Positions 26,640-35,074 of a stretch of 42,662 nucleotides of DNA are shown here, in pieces (positions within the stretch are counted from its first letter, which is position 1; every line of letters begins with the position of its first letter). The notes below the pieces were generated by a model. The model was not told the DNA's origin. It made no database searches and worked only from the letters and a program-made list of their open reading frames with translations. This stretch comes from an uncultured Porphyromonadaceae bacterium (GTDB lineage: Bacteria; Bacteroidota; Bacteroidia; Bacteroidales; Muribaculaceae). Location: positions 1-42,662 of the forward strand of contig CALYOL010000002.1 of assembly GCA_945231345.1 (NCBI GenBank), in the 5' to 3' direction. Position numbers and translations under genes: made by a program.

Positions 26640-28196
26640 TTAACGTAAGTAATTCTTTATAGCTTTGCCAATGTTATCAGCGATGTCTGAGGCAGTTACG
26701 CCGTAAGTGCCATGGATTTCCTCCGCGAGTTTTCCCGCCTCTCCATGAAGGTATGCTGCCAAGACGGCGGACTTGAGAGTGTTGTAGCCTTGTGCGAGAA
26801 AAGACATAATCATACCAGTCAAGACGTCGCCAGAACCGGCAGTAGCCATTGCCGGAGTGCCGTTTGAGCAGATGAAAATTTTGCCGTTAGGGAGCACGAT
26901 AGCGGTGTGGTGTCCTTTCAGCACGATAATAATCTTGCATTGTCGTGCAGCATCAACTGCTTTGAGCAATCTTTCTCGGTCTGAAGAGTGCGCACCAAAA
27001 AGCCTGTCAAATTCCCCCTTGTGCGGCGTGATTATGCAGTGTTTAGGGAGGAGGTTTAGCAGTCTTGGGCATGAGGAGATGCAGTTTAGCGCATCAGCAT
27101 CGAGCACGAGAGGCTGTTCGGGATATTTAGTGAGGAATAATTCAAGTGCTTTAACAGTGTCTTCGTGAGTGCCAATTCCGGGACCGATAGCGATGGAGTC
27201 GTAGCGAGTGCGTGAGCCCGGTTTGTCGCCTATCTATAAGTCGTTAATGAAAAAGTCGTGTTTTCCGGCTCTGAAAAGGGCTTCCGGCACAGCGGTCTGG
27301 AGGATGGAAAATGCGCAACGTGGCGCCATAACGGTAAGTTTCCCAATTCCGGAGCGGAGAGCACCGCGCGCGGAGAGAATAGCGGCACCAATCATTCCAT
27401 ATTGTCCTGCAATAATGAGTCCGTTTCCGAAGTCTGCTTTGCAGACATTCAGCGGGCGGCGGAATAGCAGTGCGTGAACATCCATTTCGTCAATCAAACG
27501 GATGTTGCAGTCTTGTCCGTCTTCTTTTGTAAGCTCAGGCAAGCCAACGTCGAGGACTACAACTTCGCCAAGTACTTCAGCGACGTCGTCGAGGAAAAAT
27601 GTGGGATATTGCCGATGAATTGCAAATGTGAAGTCAGCACTAATGCAGTTGCTGTTTATGATGTTTTCCGTGAGGTCTCCGGGAAGTCCGGATGGGTTTT
27701 CAATAGAGATGGTAGTGGCACCGTCGTTAGATGCTCGGTTTATAGTGTCAATGAGGTTTTTCAGCCCACCCTGTACGGCGTTGCTTTCTTCCGGTCCGAA
27801 AAGTCCGTCGATAACGAGATAATTAGGCTTTATGACAGGGAGAGTGATTTCCTTGATAAATTCAGTCACTTTAACGCCGTATTTTACGTTGTTTAAGAGT
27901 TCATCACGGAAAAAAGCAGTGTCTTCACATAGCTGGTCACCACCACGGTTGACGATATACACTTCCGTTTTAAAACCACGGCTGTCGGCAAGGATATAAG
28001 CCACGGAGAGAGCGGCAGCGCCCTTTTTACCCGGACCGGCAAACACCATAAGAGGCTTTCTGCTATCCCATCTTTCGGCAATCTCGCACGCCACCTGGTC
28101 GGCAATGCTGATGAGCAGGTCACGGTCGTTTCTGCCTGTTTTCTCCAGCATTTTACGGTGTATAGCCGCAATCTGTTTAGTGTTGTATATATTCAT
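26640..28196 (-). pseudogene. nnr: Bifunctional NAD(P)HX epimerase/dehydratase (Nnr), interrupted by in-frame TAG
   Basis: Nnr proteins repair hydrated NAD(P)H: an N-terminal epimerase (NnrE, YjeF_N) and a C-terminal ADP/ATP-dependent dehydratase (NnrD). The frame runs from the ATG at 28196 to a stop at 26640 (518 codons before it, full family length) but has one TAG at 27234-27236. The two track ORFs (27234-28196 and 26640-27107) lie in the same frame with no other stop, and homology continues across the TAG (NDL*IGDKPGSRTRYDSIAIGPGIGT). The TAG falls inside NnrD, whose TPHKGEFDRLFG and AGSGDVLTGMI motifs lie after it. NnrE looks altered: the usual GNNGGDG loop reads GKKGAAA. A nonsense mutation or a base-call error are both possible. 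Confidence 0.88.
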
Positions 28197-28221
28197 GATG
28201 CAAAAGTTTCTTTTATATTTA

Positions 28222-28229
28222 CAAAGTTA
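28222..28229 (-). promoter_or_regulatory. Bacteroidota -7 box (TAACTTTG) for nnr
   Basis: TAACTTTG on the minus strand lies 25 bp upstream of the nnr ATG. The -33 region reads TTTTTC, without a clear TTTG. Confidence 0.55.
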
Positions 28230-28304
28230 AGTCTAATTTTTCAGATAGAGAAAAATTTACATAAATTTATATCAAAAATTATGGTTATTATCGGGAAAAA
28301 TCTA

Positions 28305-28312
28305 TATCTTTG
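28305..28312 (+). promoter_or_regulatory. Bacteroidota -7 box (TATCTTTG) for the DUF4301 gene
   Basis: TATCTTTG matches TAnnTTTG and lies 31 bp upstream of the ATG at 28344. A TGG replaces TTG 20 bp upstream. This position also argues against the longer track ORF, whose start (28158) precedes the promoter. Confidence 0.6.
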
Positions 28313-28343
28313 CAAAAGGAATAACCAAAAAATCTACTATTAT

Positions 28344-29864
28344 ATGTTCACTAACGAAGACCTTAAACAATTAGCCTCAAAAGGCATATCACAAGAACAA
28401 GTAAAAGACCAACTTGAGCGTTTTGTGACCGGTTTCCCATATCTGCGTCTATCAGACAGCGCGAAGCTGGGGAAGTCAATATTTGGACTATCAACAGAAG
28501 AAGAGGAGCAGGCGATAGCACGTTGGCACCAATATCTGTCAGATAATGGCAAGGTGACAAAGTTTGTTCCGGCGTCGGGAGCAGCATCCCGTATGTTCAA
28601 GGCGCTGTTTGCCTTTGTAGATGGCGATACGGACACTCCGAAGCCGGGGAGCGACGTGGATAAGTTGTTAAAGGATATACATGAAATAGCATTTTTCCCG
28701 GAGCTTGAAGCAACCTGCAAAAGACTATATGGAGAAGGCGTAGATACACTAATCGCAAAGGGAGAGTGCCGTAAGGTGATAGGTGCAATCGTAAAGCCGG
28801 AGGGCATGAATTATGGCAATTTGCCAAAGGGATTGCTGACATTCCATTCATACGGAGACACCACCCGTACAGCTATCGAGGAGCAACTCGTGGAGGGCGC
28901 GCAGTATGCAACATCAGCGGATGGCACAGTACGCCTGCATTTCACCGTATCTACAAACCACCGCGAACTTTTCGCTGCAAAACTCGCTGCTGTAGTGCCT
29001 GCGATGGAGAAAAAGTTAGGTGTAAAATACGACATCTCAATGTCTGAGCAAAAGCCATCAACAGACACTATCGCCGTAAACCTTGATGGCACACCGTTCC
29101 GCGAAAATGGTGAGCTACTTTTCCGTCCCGGTGGTCATGGTGCTCTTATTCAGAACCTTAACGATATTCAGACACCTGTGGTGTTCATCAAGAATATCGA
29201 CAATGTTGTTCCTGACGCTCACCGTGCTCCAACCCTACGCTACAAGAAAGTTCTTGCCGGCCGACTTATAGAAATTCACGACCGTATTGCGCTATACCTT
29301 GATATGCTCAATACCGGAAAGTATGATATAGAAGACCTTCGCCGCATGATTGCGTTCCTACACGATGAACTTTGTGTGCGCGATGAGAAAATGAAGCATA
29401 TGGAAGACTCAGAGCTTGCACTTTACATCAAGGCGAAGCTAAATCGTCCTATCCGTGTGTGCGGTATGGTGCGTAATGAGGGTGAGCCGGGTGGCGGTCC
29501 TTATATCGCATATAACCGTGATGGGTCTTCTTCACCACAAATTTTGGAATCTACTCAGATAGACCCTGCAAATGAGGCTTATAAGGAAATGGTAGCTACA
29601 TCCTCTCACTTCAATCCTGTAGACCTGGTATGCTATATCGACGATGTAGAGGGAAAGAAGTTTGATTTGCTCAAATATGTAGACCCTGACACCGGCTTCA
29701 TCTCATCAAAATCTCTTCATGGCAAAGACCTTAAGGCACTTGAATTGCCGGGTCTGTGGAATGGCGCAATGAGCGACTGGAACACAGTGTTTGTAGAGGT
29801 TCCGGCGGAAACGTTCAATCCGGTTAAGACTGTGAATGACCTTTTGCGTCCGGCGCATAGGTAA
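28344..29864 (+). CDS. DUF4301 family protein, nucleotidyltransferase-like
   Basis: The track ORF starts at 28158, but its first 62 residues overlap the divergent nnr gene and the promoter; MFTNEDLKQLASKGIS at 28344 gives 506 residues. It matches DUF4301, a Bacteroidota family of unknown function. Two segments resemble sugar-phosphate nucleotidyltransferases of the UDP-sugar pyrophosphorylase type: KFVPASGAASRMFKAL, like the nucleotide-binding (G)GxGTRM loop, and FRPGGHGALIQNLNDIQTPVVFIKNIDNV, like PGGHGDLxxxL...NxDN. An N-terminal helical region precedes the loop. No signal peptide is present, so it is cytoplasmic. The activity is inference. Confidence 0.83.
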   Translation: MFTNEDLKQLASKGISQEQVKDQLERFVTGFPYLRLSDSAKLGKSIFGLSTEEEEQAIARWHQYLSDNGKVTKFVPASGAASRMFKALFAFVDGDTDTPKPGSDVDKLLKDIHEIAFFPELEATCKRLYGEGVDTLIAKGECRKVIGAIVKPEGMNYGNLPKGLLTFHSYGDTTRTAIEEQLVEGAQYATSADGTVRLHFTVSTNHRELFAAKLAAVVPAMEKKLGVKYDISMSEQKPSTDTIAVNLDGTPFRENGELLFRPGGHGALIQNLNDIQTPVVFIKNIDNVVPDAHRAPTLRYKKVLAGRLIEIHDRIALYLDMLNTGKYDIEDLRRMIAFLHDELCVRDEKMKHMEDSELALYIKAKLNRPIRVCGMVRNEGEPGGGPYIAYNRDGSSSPQILESTQIDPANEAYKEMVATSSHFNPVDLVCYIDDVEGKKFDLLKYVDPDTGFISSKSLHGKDLKALELPGLWNGAMSDWNTVFVEVPAETFNPVKTVNDLLRPAHR

Positions 29865-29885
29865 TTCAATCTTAAGTGATAAAAT

Positions 29886-29919
29886 AACCGCCCGGGCGAA
29901 AGCTCGGGCGGTTTGTTTT
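29886..29919 (+). terminator. Rho-independent terminator after the DUF4301 gene
   Basis: AACCGCCCGGGC and GCTCGGGCGGTT form a 12-bp stem capped by a GAAA tetraloop, followed by TGTTTT. It sits between convergent genes and could also stop thiL transcripts from the other side. Confidence 0.88.
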
Positions 29920-29941
29920 CTATGTGTGAAAGAATTTTGTA

Positions 29942-30973
29942 TTATTGCATGTGGTTGAAACCCTGAGCGCGGAGAGGGATTTCCTGTCCGTCTCTTGTAA
30001 TCATCGCGTATCCGAGCGATTCGTCGGTGATGTGTCCGATGATTTTAATTCCCGGAATAGCCTCAACTTGCTCGTGTTGGTGCAGTGGGACGGTGAAGAG
30101 AAGTTCGTAGTCTTCTCCTCCGTTCAGCGCGGCAGTAACGAGGTTCATGTTTAGTTCTTCCGCCATAACAGCAGTCTGATAGTCAATAGGGATACGGTCT
30201 TCGTAAATTCTGCAACCAACATGGCTTTTGTGGCAGATGTGAAGGAGCTCAGAAGAAAGTCCGTCAGAGATGTCAATCATAGAAGTTGGCACAATACCGG
30301 CGTTTCTGAGGCTCTGAATGATGTCTTTTCGAGCTTCCGGCTTGAGTTGTCGTTCGATAATGTATTCTTTTCCAGAAAAATCGGGAGTGAAGTCTTTATT
30401 ACCGGCAGATGCGACTTTCTCCCGTTCCAGTAACTGTAGCCCCATATATGCAGCGCCGAGGTCTCCGGAAACGCATACGAGGTCGTTTGCGTGAGCGCCG
30501 TAACGAGATACTACTTCATTTTTAGGTGCATCACCGATAGCGGTGATGGAAATGACGAGACCCTGGCGGGAGGAAGTAGTGTCACCTCCAACGAGGTCAA
30601 CTCCATAAACATCACAGGCGAGACGGATACCGTCGTAAAGCTGCTCGATGTGTTCAACGGCGAAACGCTTGGAAATTCCGAGAGATACGGTGATTTGTCG
30701 TGGGGTTCCGTTCATGGCGTAAATGTCTGACAGGTTTACCACTACAGCTTTGTATCCGAGATGTTTAAGTGGAACGTAAGTAAGGTCGAAGTGAACGTTT
30801 TCGAGAAGCAAGTCGGTGGTGACAAGTATTTCAGTATCAGGATAATGTAATTGGGCACAGTCATCTCCGATACCTCGGATAGTGCTGTCGTTTTTCAGTT
30901 CAATACCCTTAGTCACGTGGTCGATGAGTCCAAATTCGCCGAGGGTGGAAATTTCTGTCAGTTTTTCTTCCAT
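29942..30973 (-). CDS. thiL: Thiamine-monophosphate kinase ThiL
   Basis: ThiL phosphorylates thiamine monophosphate to the active cofactor thiamine pyrophosphate, which the 2-oxoacid oxidoreductase in this window needs. The 343-residue product starts with GEFGLIDHV and has GIGDDCAQLHYP, the metal- and ATP-binding VTTDLLLENVHFD, VNLSDIYAMNGTP and DLVGGDTTSS, all typical of ThiL/PurM-like kinases. It is separated from the upstream nucleoside phosphorylase gene by a terminator. I find no clear promoter in the 60 bp between that terminator and its start. Confidence 0.95.
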   Translation of the reverse strand: MEEKLTEISTLGEFGLIDHVTKGIELKNDSTIRGIGDDCAQLHYPDTEILVTTDLLLENVHFDLTYVPLKHLGYKAVVVNLSDIYAMNGTPRQITVSLGISKRFAVEHIEQLYDGIRLACDVYGVDLVGGDTTSSRQGLVISITAIGDAPKNEVVSRYGAHANDLVCVSGDLGAAYMGLQLLEREKVASAGNKDFTPDFSGKEYIIERQLKPEARKDIIQSLRNAGIVPTSMIDISDGLSSELLHICHKSHVGCRIYEDRIPIDYQTAVMAEELNMNLVTAALNGGEDYELLFTVPLHQHEQVEAIPGIKIIGHITDESLGYAMITRDGQEIPLRAQGFNHMQ

Positions 30974-31031
30974 GTCAATGAAAATGAGTTAAAAAATAAT
31001 GGCGTGTAAATCACGTCTTTCAGAATAATAG

Positions 31032-31065
31032 AAACCACGACGTGCCATAAAAAGGCACATCGTGG
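31032..31065 (-). terminator. Hairpin terminator after the purine nucleoside phosphorylase gene
   Basis: CCACGACGTGCC and GGCACATCGTGG form a 12-bp stem with one mismatch and an ATAAAAA loop. On the minus strand it is followed by TTTCTATTATT. It lies 20 bp past the stop. The T-run is short, so some read-through into thiL is possible. Confidence 0.7.
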
Positions 31066-31084
31066 CTAATGTATGGTGATAAAA

Positions 31085-31900
31085 TTATACTCTTGCAACC
31101 ATTTCGCTCATGATGGCAACAGTGACAGGCTGCGCGGTGATGGCAGCTTGCTGTACTTCTTCGTGAGTAGGGACGTAAGTGATGTCCTTGCCACCGAGGT
31201 CAGTGATAACAGAAATACCGAATACTTTCATGCCTGCGTGGTTAGCAACAATGACTTCAGGCACAGTAGACATACCAACTGCGTCGCCACCGATAACGCG
31301 GAAGTATTCATATTCAGCAGGAGTCTCGAAAGTAGGGCCGGTAGTACCAACATATACGCCGTGCACAAGGCGGATGCCTTTTTCTTCAGCGATTTTGTCG
31401 GCGAGAGCGACATAATCGTGGCAATAAGCCTCTGTCATGGCAGGGAAACGCTCGCCAAGCTCTTTGTAATTTTTGCCGCGGAGAGGGTTTTCAGGGAAAA
31501 GGTTGATATGGTCTGTGATAACCATAACGTCGCCAACCTTGAAGCCTTTGTTCATACCACCAGCGGCGTTAGAAACGAAGAGAGTCTCAACTCCGAGTGC
31601 GCGCATAACTCGAACCGGGAAAGTGACTTGCTTCATGTCGTAACCTTCGTAGTAGTGGAAACGACCTTGCATAGCCATAACGCGCTTTCCACCCATAACT
31701 CCGAAAATAAGGCAACCTGCGTGGCCTTCAACGGTAGAGATAGGGAAATTAGGGATTTCAGAATATGGGATGACCTGTTTTTCTTCGATAAGGTCTGCGA
31801 TAGGTCCAAGACCAGTACCGAGAATGATTGCTAACTTAGGCATATCGCCGATAACGCGAGAGCGGAGAAAATCAGCGGTTTGGTTAATTTGTTCTAACAT
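31085..31900 (-). CDS. punA: Purine-nucleoside phosphorylase (trimeric PNP-I type)
   Basis: The enzyme splits purine ribo- or deoxyribonucleosides with phosphate into base and pentose-1-phosphate for salvage. The 271-residue product has [13 protein letters not shown] near the N-terminus (phosphate-binding loop), [34 protein letters not shown] and [13 protein letters not shown], all typical of trimeric PNP. Preference between guanosine and adenosine type substrates is not read here. It has its own promoter at the lpxK 3' end, in which an inverted repeat covers the -7 box. Confidence 0.94.
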   Translation of the reverse strand: MLEQINQTADFLRSRVIGDMPKLAIILGTGLGPIADLIEEKQVIPYSEIPNFPISTVEGHAGCLIFGVMGGKRVMAMQGRFHYYEGYDMKQVTFPVRVMRALGVETLFVSNAAGGMNKGFKVGDVMVITDHINLFPENPLRGKNYKELGERFPAMTEAYCHDYVALADKIAEEKGIRLVHGVYVGTTGPTFETPAEYEYFRVIGGDAVGMSTVPEVIVANHAGMKVFGISVITDLGGKDITYVPTHEEVQQAAITAQPVTVAIMSEMVARV

Positions 31901-31955
31901 TGATTATTAGTTTTAAGCGTTAAATTATTATTTTCAACAAAGTTTATTTAGCATA

Positions 31956-31987
31956 CAAAGTTATGAAAATTTCTTCATAACCGCAAA
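31956..31987 (-). promoter_or_regulatory. Promoter of the PNP gene (TTTG-N20-TAACTTTG)
   Basis: On the minus strand TTTG (31987-31984) is followed after 20 bp by TAACTTTG (31963-31956). It begins right after the lpxK stop, so PNP is transcribed separately as well as possibly with lpxK. The leader would be about 50 nt. Confidence 0.75.
31961..31980. promoter_or_regulatory. Inverted repeat inside the PNP promoter, candidate operator
   Basis: TTATGAA and TTCATAA, perfect 7-bp arms with a 6-nt spacer, lie between the -33 and -7 elements and overlap the -7 box. No T-run follows, so it is not a plain terminator of lpxK. A repressor site is the simplest guess. Confidence 0.4.
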
Positions 31988-31995
31988 CATAGTGA

Positions 31996-33081
31996 TTATA
32001 TTTTTTTTGTCATGTGAGAGACGATGAAATCTGCGAAAGAGCCACTTTCGTTGTTTTCAATGCTGATGCTGATAGGGACAAAGAAGATGTAAGGCTTTAG
32101 GGCAGCGGGGAAATTTTCGCTGTTCATGATTTTTACGGCGTCTTTTTCCGTAGTGAGGATGAAGCGGCGTTTCCCGGGGAGATTTTTGTAAATACGGAGG
32201 ATAGTATTGAAGTCTTCAGCGGAGAAATCGTGATGGTCGCCGTAAGTTTTAGCCTTTACAAGCGCCTTTTGCTTGCGCAGATAGCTTAGGAACGGGCGCG
32301 GATTTGCCACACCTGTCAGTGATAAAACCGTGTCGTCGGCAGTCAGGTCCTCAACTGTGAAATTTGAGTTTGCAGCGGAGGGGAAAAGCGGCTTAGGCGA
32401 GCCATAGACGAAGTGAGAGAAAAATAGTTGCTGATAAGGGAACAAGTTTAGTTTATCAGCGAAAATTCGGTATTCGATAGGCTTGAGTTTCGTGGGGCAT
32501 TTAGTGACAATAACGGCGTCGCAGCGGTTTAGCGCAGACATAGGCTCGCGCAGCCTACCCACTGGCATAAGTCGGTCGTAAAAGACGGGGCGGTTAAACT
32601 CGGTGAGGACGATTGAGAGCGAAGGCTTTACGTATTGGTGCTGGAAAGCGTCGTCGAGGACGATGACTTGTAGCTCGGGGTTTATTTCCCTCATTCTGCG
32701 TATTCCCTCGGTACGCTTTTCGCATACAGCAAACAAGACGTGGTCTCCAAATTTGCGATACATCTGGAAAGGCTCGTCGCCAACGGTCTCAGGGGTTGCG
32801 TTTTTGTCGATGTGTATGAAGCCCTTAGTCTTTCTTCCATATCCGCGGCTAAGCACACCAACGGAGTATTTAGACTTTAGGATGTCTATAATGTGCTCTG
32901 TATGAGGAGTTTTGCCAGTGCCACCTACTGCAATGTTTCCAACGCAAATGACGGGGATGTCAAACTTTTGAGATTTCAGCCATCCCATGGAAAATAGCAT
33001 ATTGCGAATGCCTACACCAATTCCGTAAAGGAATGATGCGGGGTATAATAAGAGAGCTTCTGCTATTTTGTTTCTTGCCAT
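31996..33081 (-). CDS. lpxK: Tetraacyldisaccharide 4'-kinase LpxK
   Basis: LpxK phosphorylates the 4' position of the lipid A precursor at the inner membrane. The 361-residue product has an N-terminal hydrophobic helix (LLYPASFLYGIGVGIRNMLF), the P-loop VGNIAVGGTGKTPHTEHII, SRGYGRKTKG, and VLDDAFQHQYVKPSLSIVLTEFNRP, the strongly conserved DDxxQH region. It lies 73 bp downstream of sppA and may share its transcript. Confidence 0.96.
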   Translation of the reverse strand: MARNKIAEALLLYPASFLYGIGVGIRNMLFSMGWLKSQKFDIPVICVGNIAVGGTGKTPHTEHIIDILKSKYSVGVLSRGYGRKTKGFIHIDKNATPETVGDEPFQMYRKFGDHVLFAVCEKRTEGIRRMREINPELQVIVLDDAFQHQYVKPSLSIVLTEFNRPVFYDRLMPVGRLREPMSALNRCDAVIVTKCPTKLKPIEYRIFADKLNLFPYQQLFFSHFVYGSPKPLFPSAANSNFTVEDLTADDTVLSLTGVANPRPFLSYLRKQKALVKAKTYGDHHDFSAEDFNTILRIYKNLPGKRRFILTTEKDAVKIMNSENFPAALKPYIFFVPISISIENNESGSFADFIVSHMTKKI

Positions 33082-33154
33082 TAAGGGGAGAGGAAAAAAG
33101 TGTATTGAGGGTTGATAAAAAGCTTAAAAGAGTGCTTAAAATGGTGAATGTGAG

Positions 33155-34915
33155 TTACTTAATGATAACTTTATCCATACGGCACTGCATAGGATTCATG
33201 TTTTGCAGTTCGCGTATTTGCTTGTAAATCATATAGTTATCTCCGAGCTGTTCTTTAAGAGCTGCGTTGACTTGGTCTTCTTTCATCTCTTCCCAAGTTT
33301 CCCAGAAGTCGGTCTTGAGCTTAGGATAAGCAACAACCTGATAGTCGCTATAGAGGAGTGTATCAGCCATTTTAGCGATGACGTCGTCGAGAGAAGCGAA
33401 GCCGTCGATGAGTCCGAGCTCGAGTGCGGTGCTACCAACCCAAACACGACCTTCAGCGATAGCCTTAATGTCGTCTTTCGTCATACCTCTACCGTCAGCG
33501 CATCTTCCGGTGAAAGTCTCGTATCCACGTTCAACGTTTTTCTGGAATTGCTTACGCTGCTGCGGAGTCAAACTCTGCATGAGGGAGAAACCGGCGTTTT
33601 CGTTAGTAGCGACAGACTGAGGATTGACGCCGAGCTTTTCTTTCATAGTCTTTTCGACGCAAGGGATTATGCCGAAGATACCGATGCTGCCGGTGAGAGT
33701 TGTAGGCATAGCGAAGATAGAGTCAGCGCCGCAAGAGATGTAGTAACCGCCGGAAGCAGCATAGTCACCCATAGAAACATAGAGAGGTCTTCCTGTAGCC
33801 TTAAATCTTTCGAGAGCTTCCCAAATCTGCTCAGAAGCGAAAGCGGAGCCACCGCCGGAGTTAACGCGGAAAACGAGTCCGCCAATATTGTCGTCTTCAG
33901 TGATTTCTTCAATTTGTTTTACAACCTTAGGGCCTACGATGCCTTCAGAGCCGGAGTCTACGATGTCGCCGTAAGCGTAAAGGACTGCGATTTTGTTATT
34001 GTTGTCTTTGGAGTGAGGCATATCGACAGAAGCGCAGAGCTGGCGAGGGGTGATTAGCTGAAGCTCGTCTTCGTCATCAACGCCTACTCGGTTCATAAGT
34101 TCTTCCTTAGCCTGGTGCTTGTAAGCGCAAAAGTCTGCAAATCTGCGGTTTACAGCTTCATCTGCAGATTCAAATGCGAGGAGCGAGTCGGCGTTTTGGT
34201 TTACATAATCCTTAGCGATATTTCGGTCTGCGGCGATTGCAGAAATAGTATAGTCCCAAATAGAGCCGAGATAAGCCACTTGCTGCTCACGGTTAGCGTC
34301 GCTCATGGAAGAAATCATGAAAGGCTCAACAGCGCTCTTGTAAGTTCCAACCTTGAAAATCTGTGCTTCAACGCCAAGTTTGTCAAGTAAATCCTTGAAA
34401 TATAGAGTAGTAGCAGAAAGACCATGAATGTCAATTCCGCCGATAGGGTTTACCATGACTTTGTCTGCGCAAGCGGCGAGGAAATAGTCACCCTGGGAGT
34501 AATTGTCTGAATAAGCGACAATCCACTTTCCGGAAGCCTTGAAATAATCCAGTGCCTGCTTGATTTCAGCGAGCGAAGCCGGAGCGGCGGAAAGTCCGTC
34601 ACATTCGAGGTAGATACCCTCAAATTTGTTGTCGTCTGCGGCATATTTGATTGCAGCGATAGCCTCGTCGAGGGCGAAAGTGGGGCCGTTATTACCCTGA
34701 ACTTCGTCGATAAACGTAGAAGGCTGGTAACGCTCTACGACAGAGCCGTAAAGTCTTACATGGAGTATTGAATTGTTTTTAACGTCAACGGTTTCAGTCT
34801 CGCCAACAGATGCGGCAAGCCCAATGAGCATCATGCCCAGGAAGAAAAAAAGTCCGAAACTAATCCACAATCCTGTGATGGTGGCGAGAGTAGAAATGAA
34901 AAAACGCTTCAGCAT
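33155..34915 (-). CDS. sppA: Signal peptide peptidase SppA, 67-kDa type
   Basis: SppA is a membrane-anchored serine protease that degrades cleaved signal peptides. The 586-residue product is the long two-repeat form, with one N-terminal membrane helix (ISFGLFFFLGMMLIGLAAS). The catalytic dyad is visible: Lys193 in VGTYKSAVEPF and Ser388 in MGDYAASGGYYIS. VNSGGGSAFASEQIWEAL is the second conserved segment. It has a consensus promoter 90-120 bp upstream, behind the recombinase gene, and precedes lpxK. Confidence 0.95.
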   Translation of the reverse strand: MLKRFFISTLATITGLWISFGLFFFLGMMLIGLAASVGETETVDVKNNSILHVRLYGSVVERYQPSTFIDEVQGNNGPTFALDEAIAAIKYAADDNKFEGIYLECDGLSAAPASLAEIKQALDYFKASGKWIVAYSDNYSQGDYFLAACADKVMVNPIGGIDIHGLSATTLYFKDLLDKLGVEAQIFKVGTYKSAVEPFMISSMSDANREQQVAYLGSIWDYTISAIAADRNIAKDYVNQNADSLLAFESADEAVNRRFADFCAYKHQAKEELMNRVGVDDEDELQLITPRQLCASVDMPHSKDNNNKIAVLYAYGDIVDSGSEGIVGPKVVKQIEEITEDDNIGGLVFRVNSGGGSAFASEQIWEALERFKATGRPLYVSMGDYAASGGYYISCGADSIFAMPTTLTGSIGIFGIIPCVEKTMKEKLGVNPQSVATNENAGFSLMQSLTPQQRKQFQKNVERGYETFTGRCADGRGMTKDDIKAIAEGRVWVGSTALELGLIDGFASLDDVIAKMADTLLYSDYQVVAYPKLKTDFWETWEEMKEDQVNAALKEQLGDNYMIYKQIRELQNMNPMQCRMDKVIIK

Positions 34916-35004
34916 AGCGAAAAAATATTAAAAAGTATTTTTAGTTTAACGGTTAATATTCACATAAAAATGCCGCAAAAGTCAGTATATTCCATGCGAC
35001 AATA

Positions 35005-35036
35005 CAAAGTTACGGTTTATATTTCAGTGGTGCAAA
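35005..35036 (-). promoter_or_regulatory. Promoter of sppA (TTTG-N20-TAACTTTG)
   Basis: On the minus strand TTTG (35036-35033) and TAACTTTG (35012-35005) are 20 bp apart. The predicted leader is about 80 nt. The promoter lies between the recombinase stop and sppA, so sppA does not depend on recombinase transcription. Confidence 0.75.
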
Positions 35037-35074
35037 TAATTTTTAATAATTTTGTAAAAGGAATGGTATTTGTG

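Noticed and set aside
27234-27236. TAG in nnr as a recoded sense codon
   Set aside because: sbcC ends with TAG in this window and other genes use TAA or TGA normally, so general TAG reassignment is not supported.
28158-28343. N-terminal extension of the DUF4301 ORF
   Set aside because: It would begin inside the divergent nnr gene and upstream of the -7 box at 28305; the extra residues look like translated intergenic DNA.
33203-34057. 284-residue plus-strand ORF antisense to sppA
   Set aside because: It lies wholly inside sppA, which has clear catalytic motifs; the translation has no recognisable domain and arises from codon bias on the other strand. The same applies to long plus-strand ORFs inside PNP (31073-31834), the korB-type gene (6429-7109) and secA (12772-13419).
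34780-34788. TAACGTCAA in sppA as a second recombinase site
   Set aside because: It matches 9 of 10 bases of the arm but lies in coding sequence and has no inverted partner; one such match in 42 kb is not surprising.
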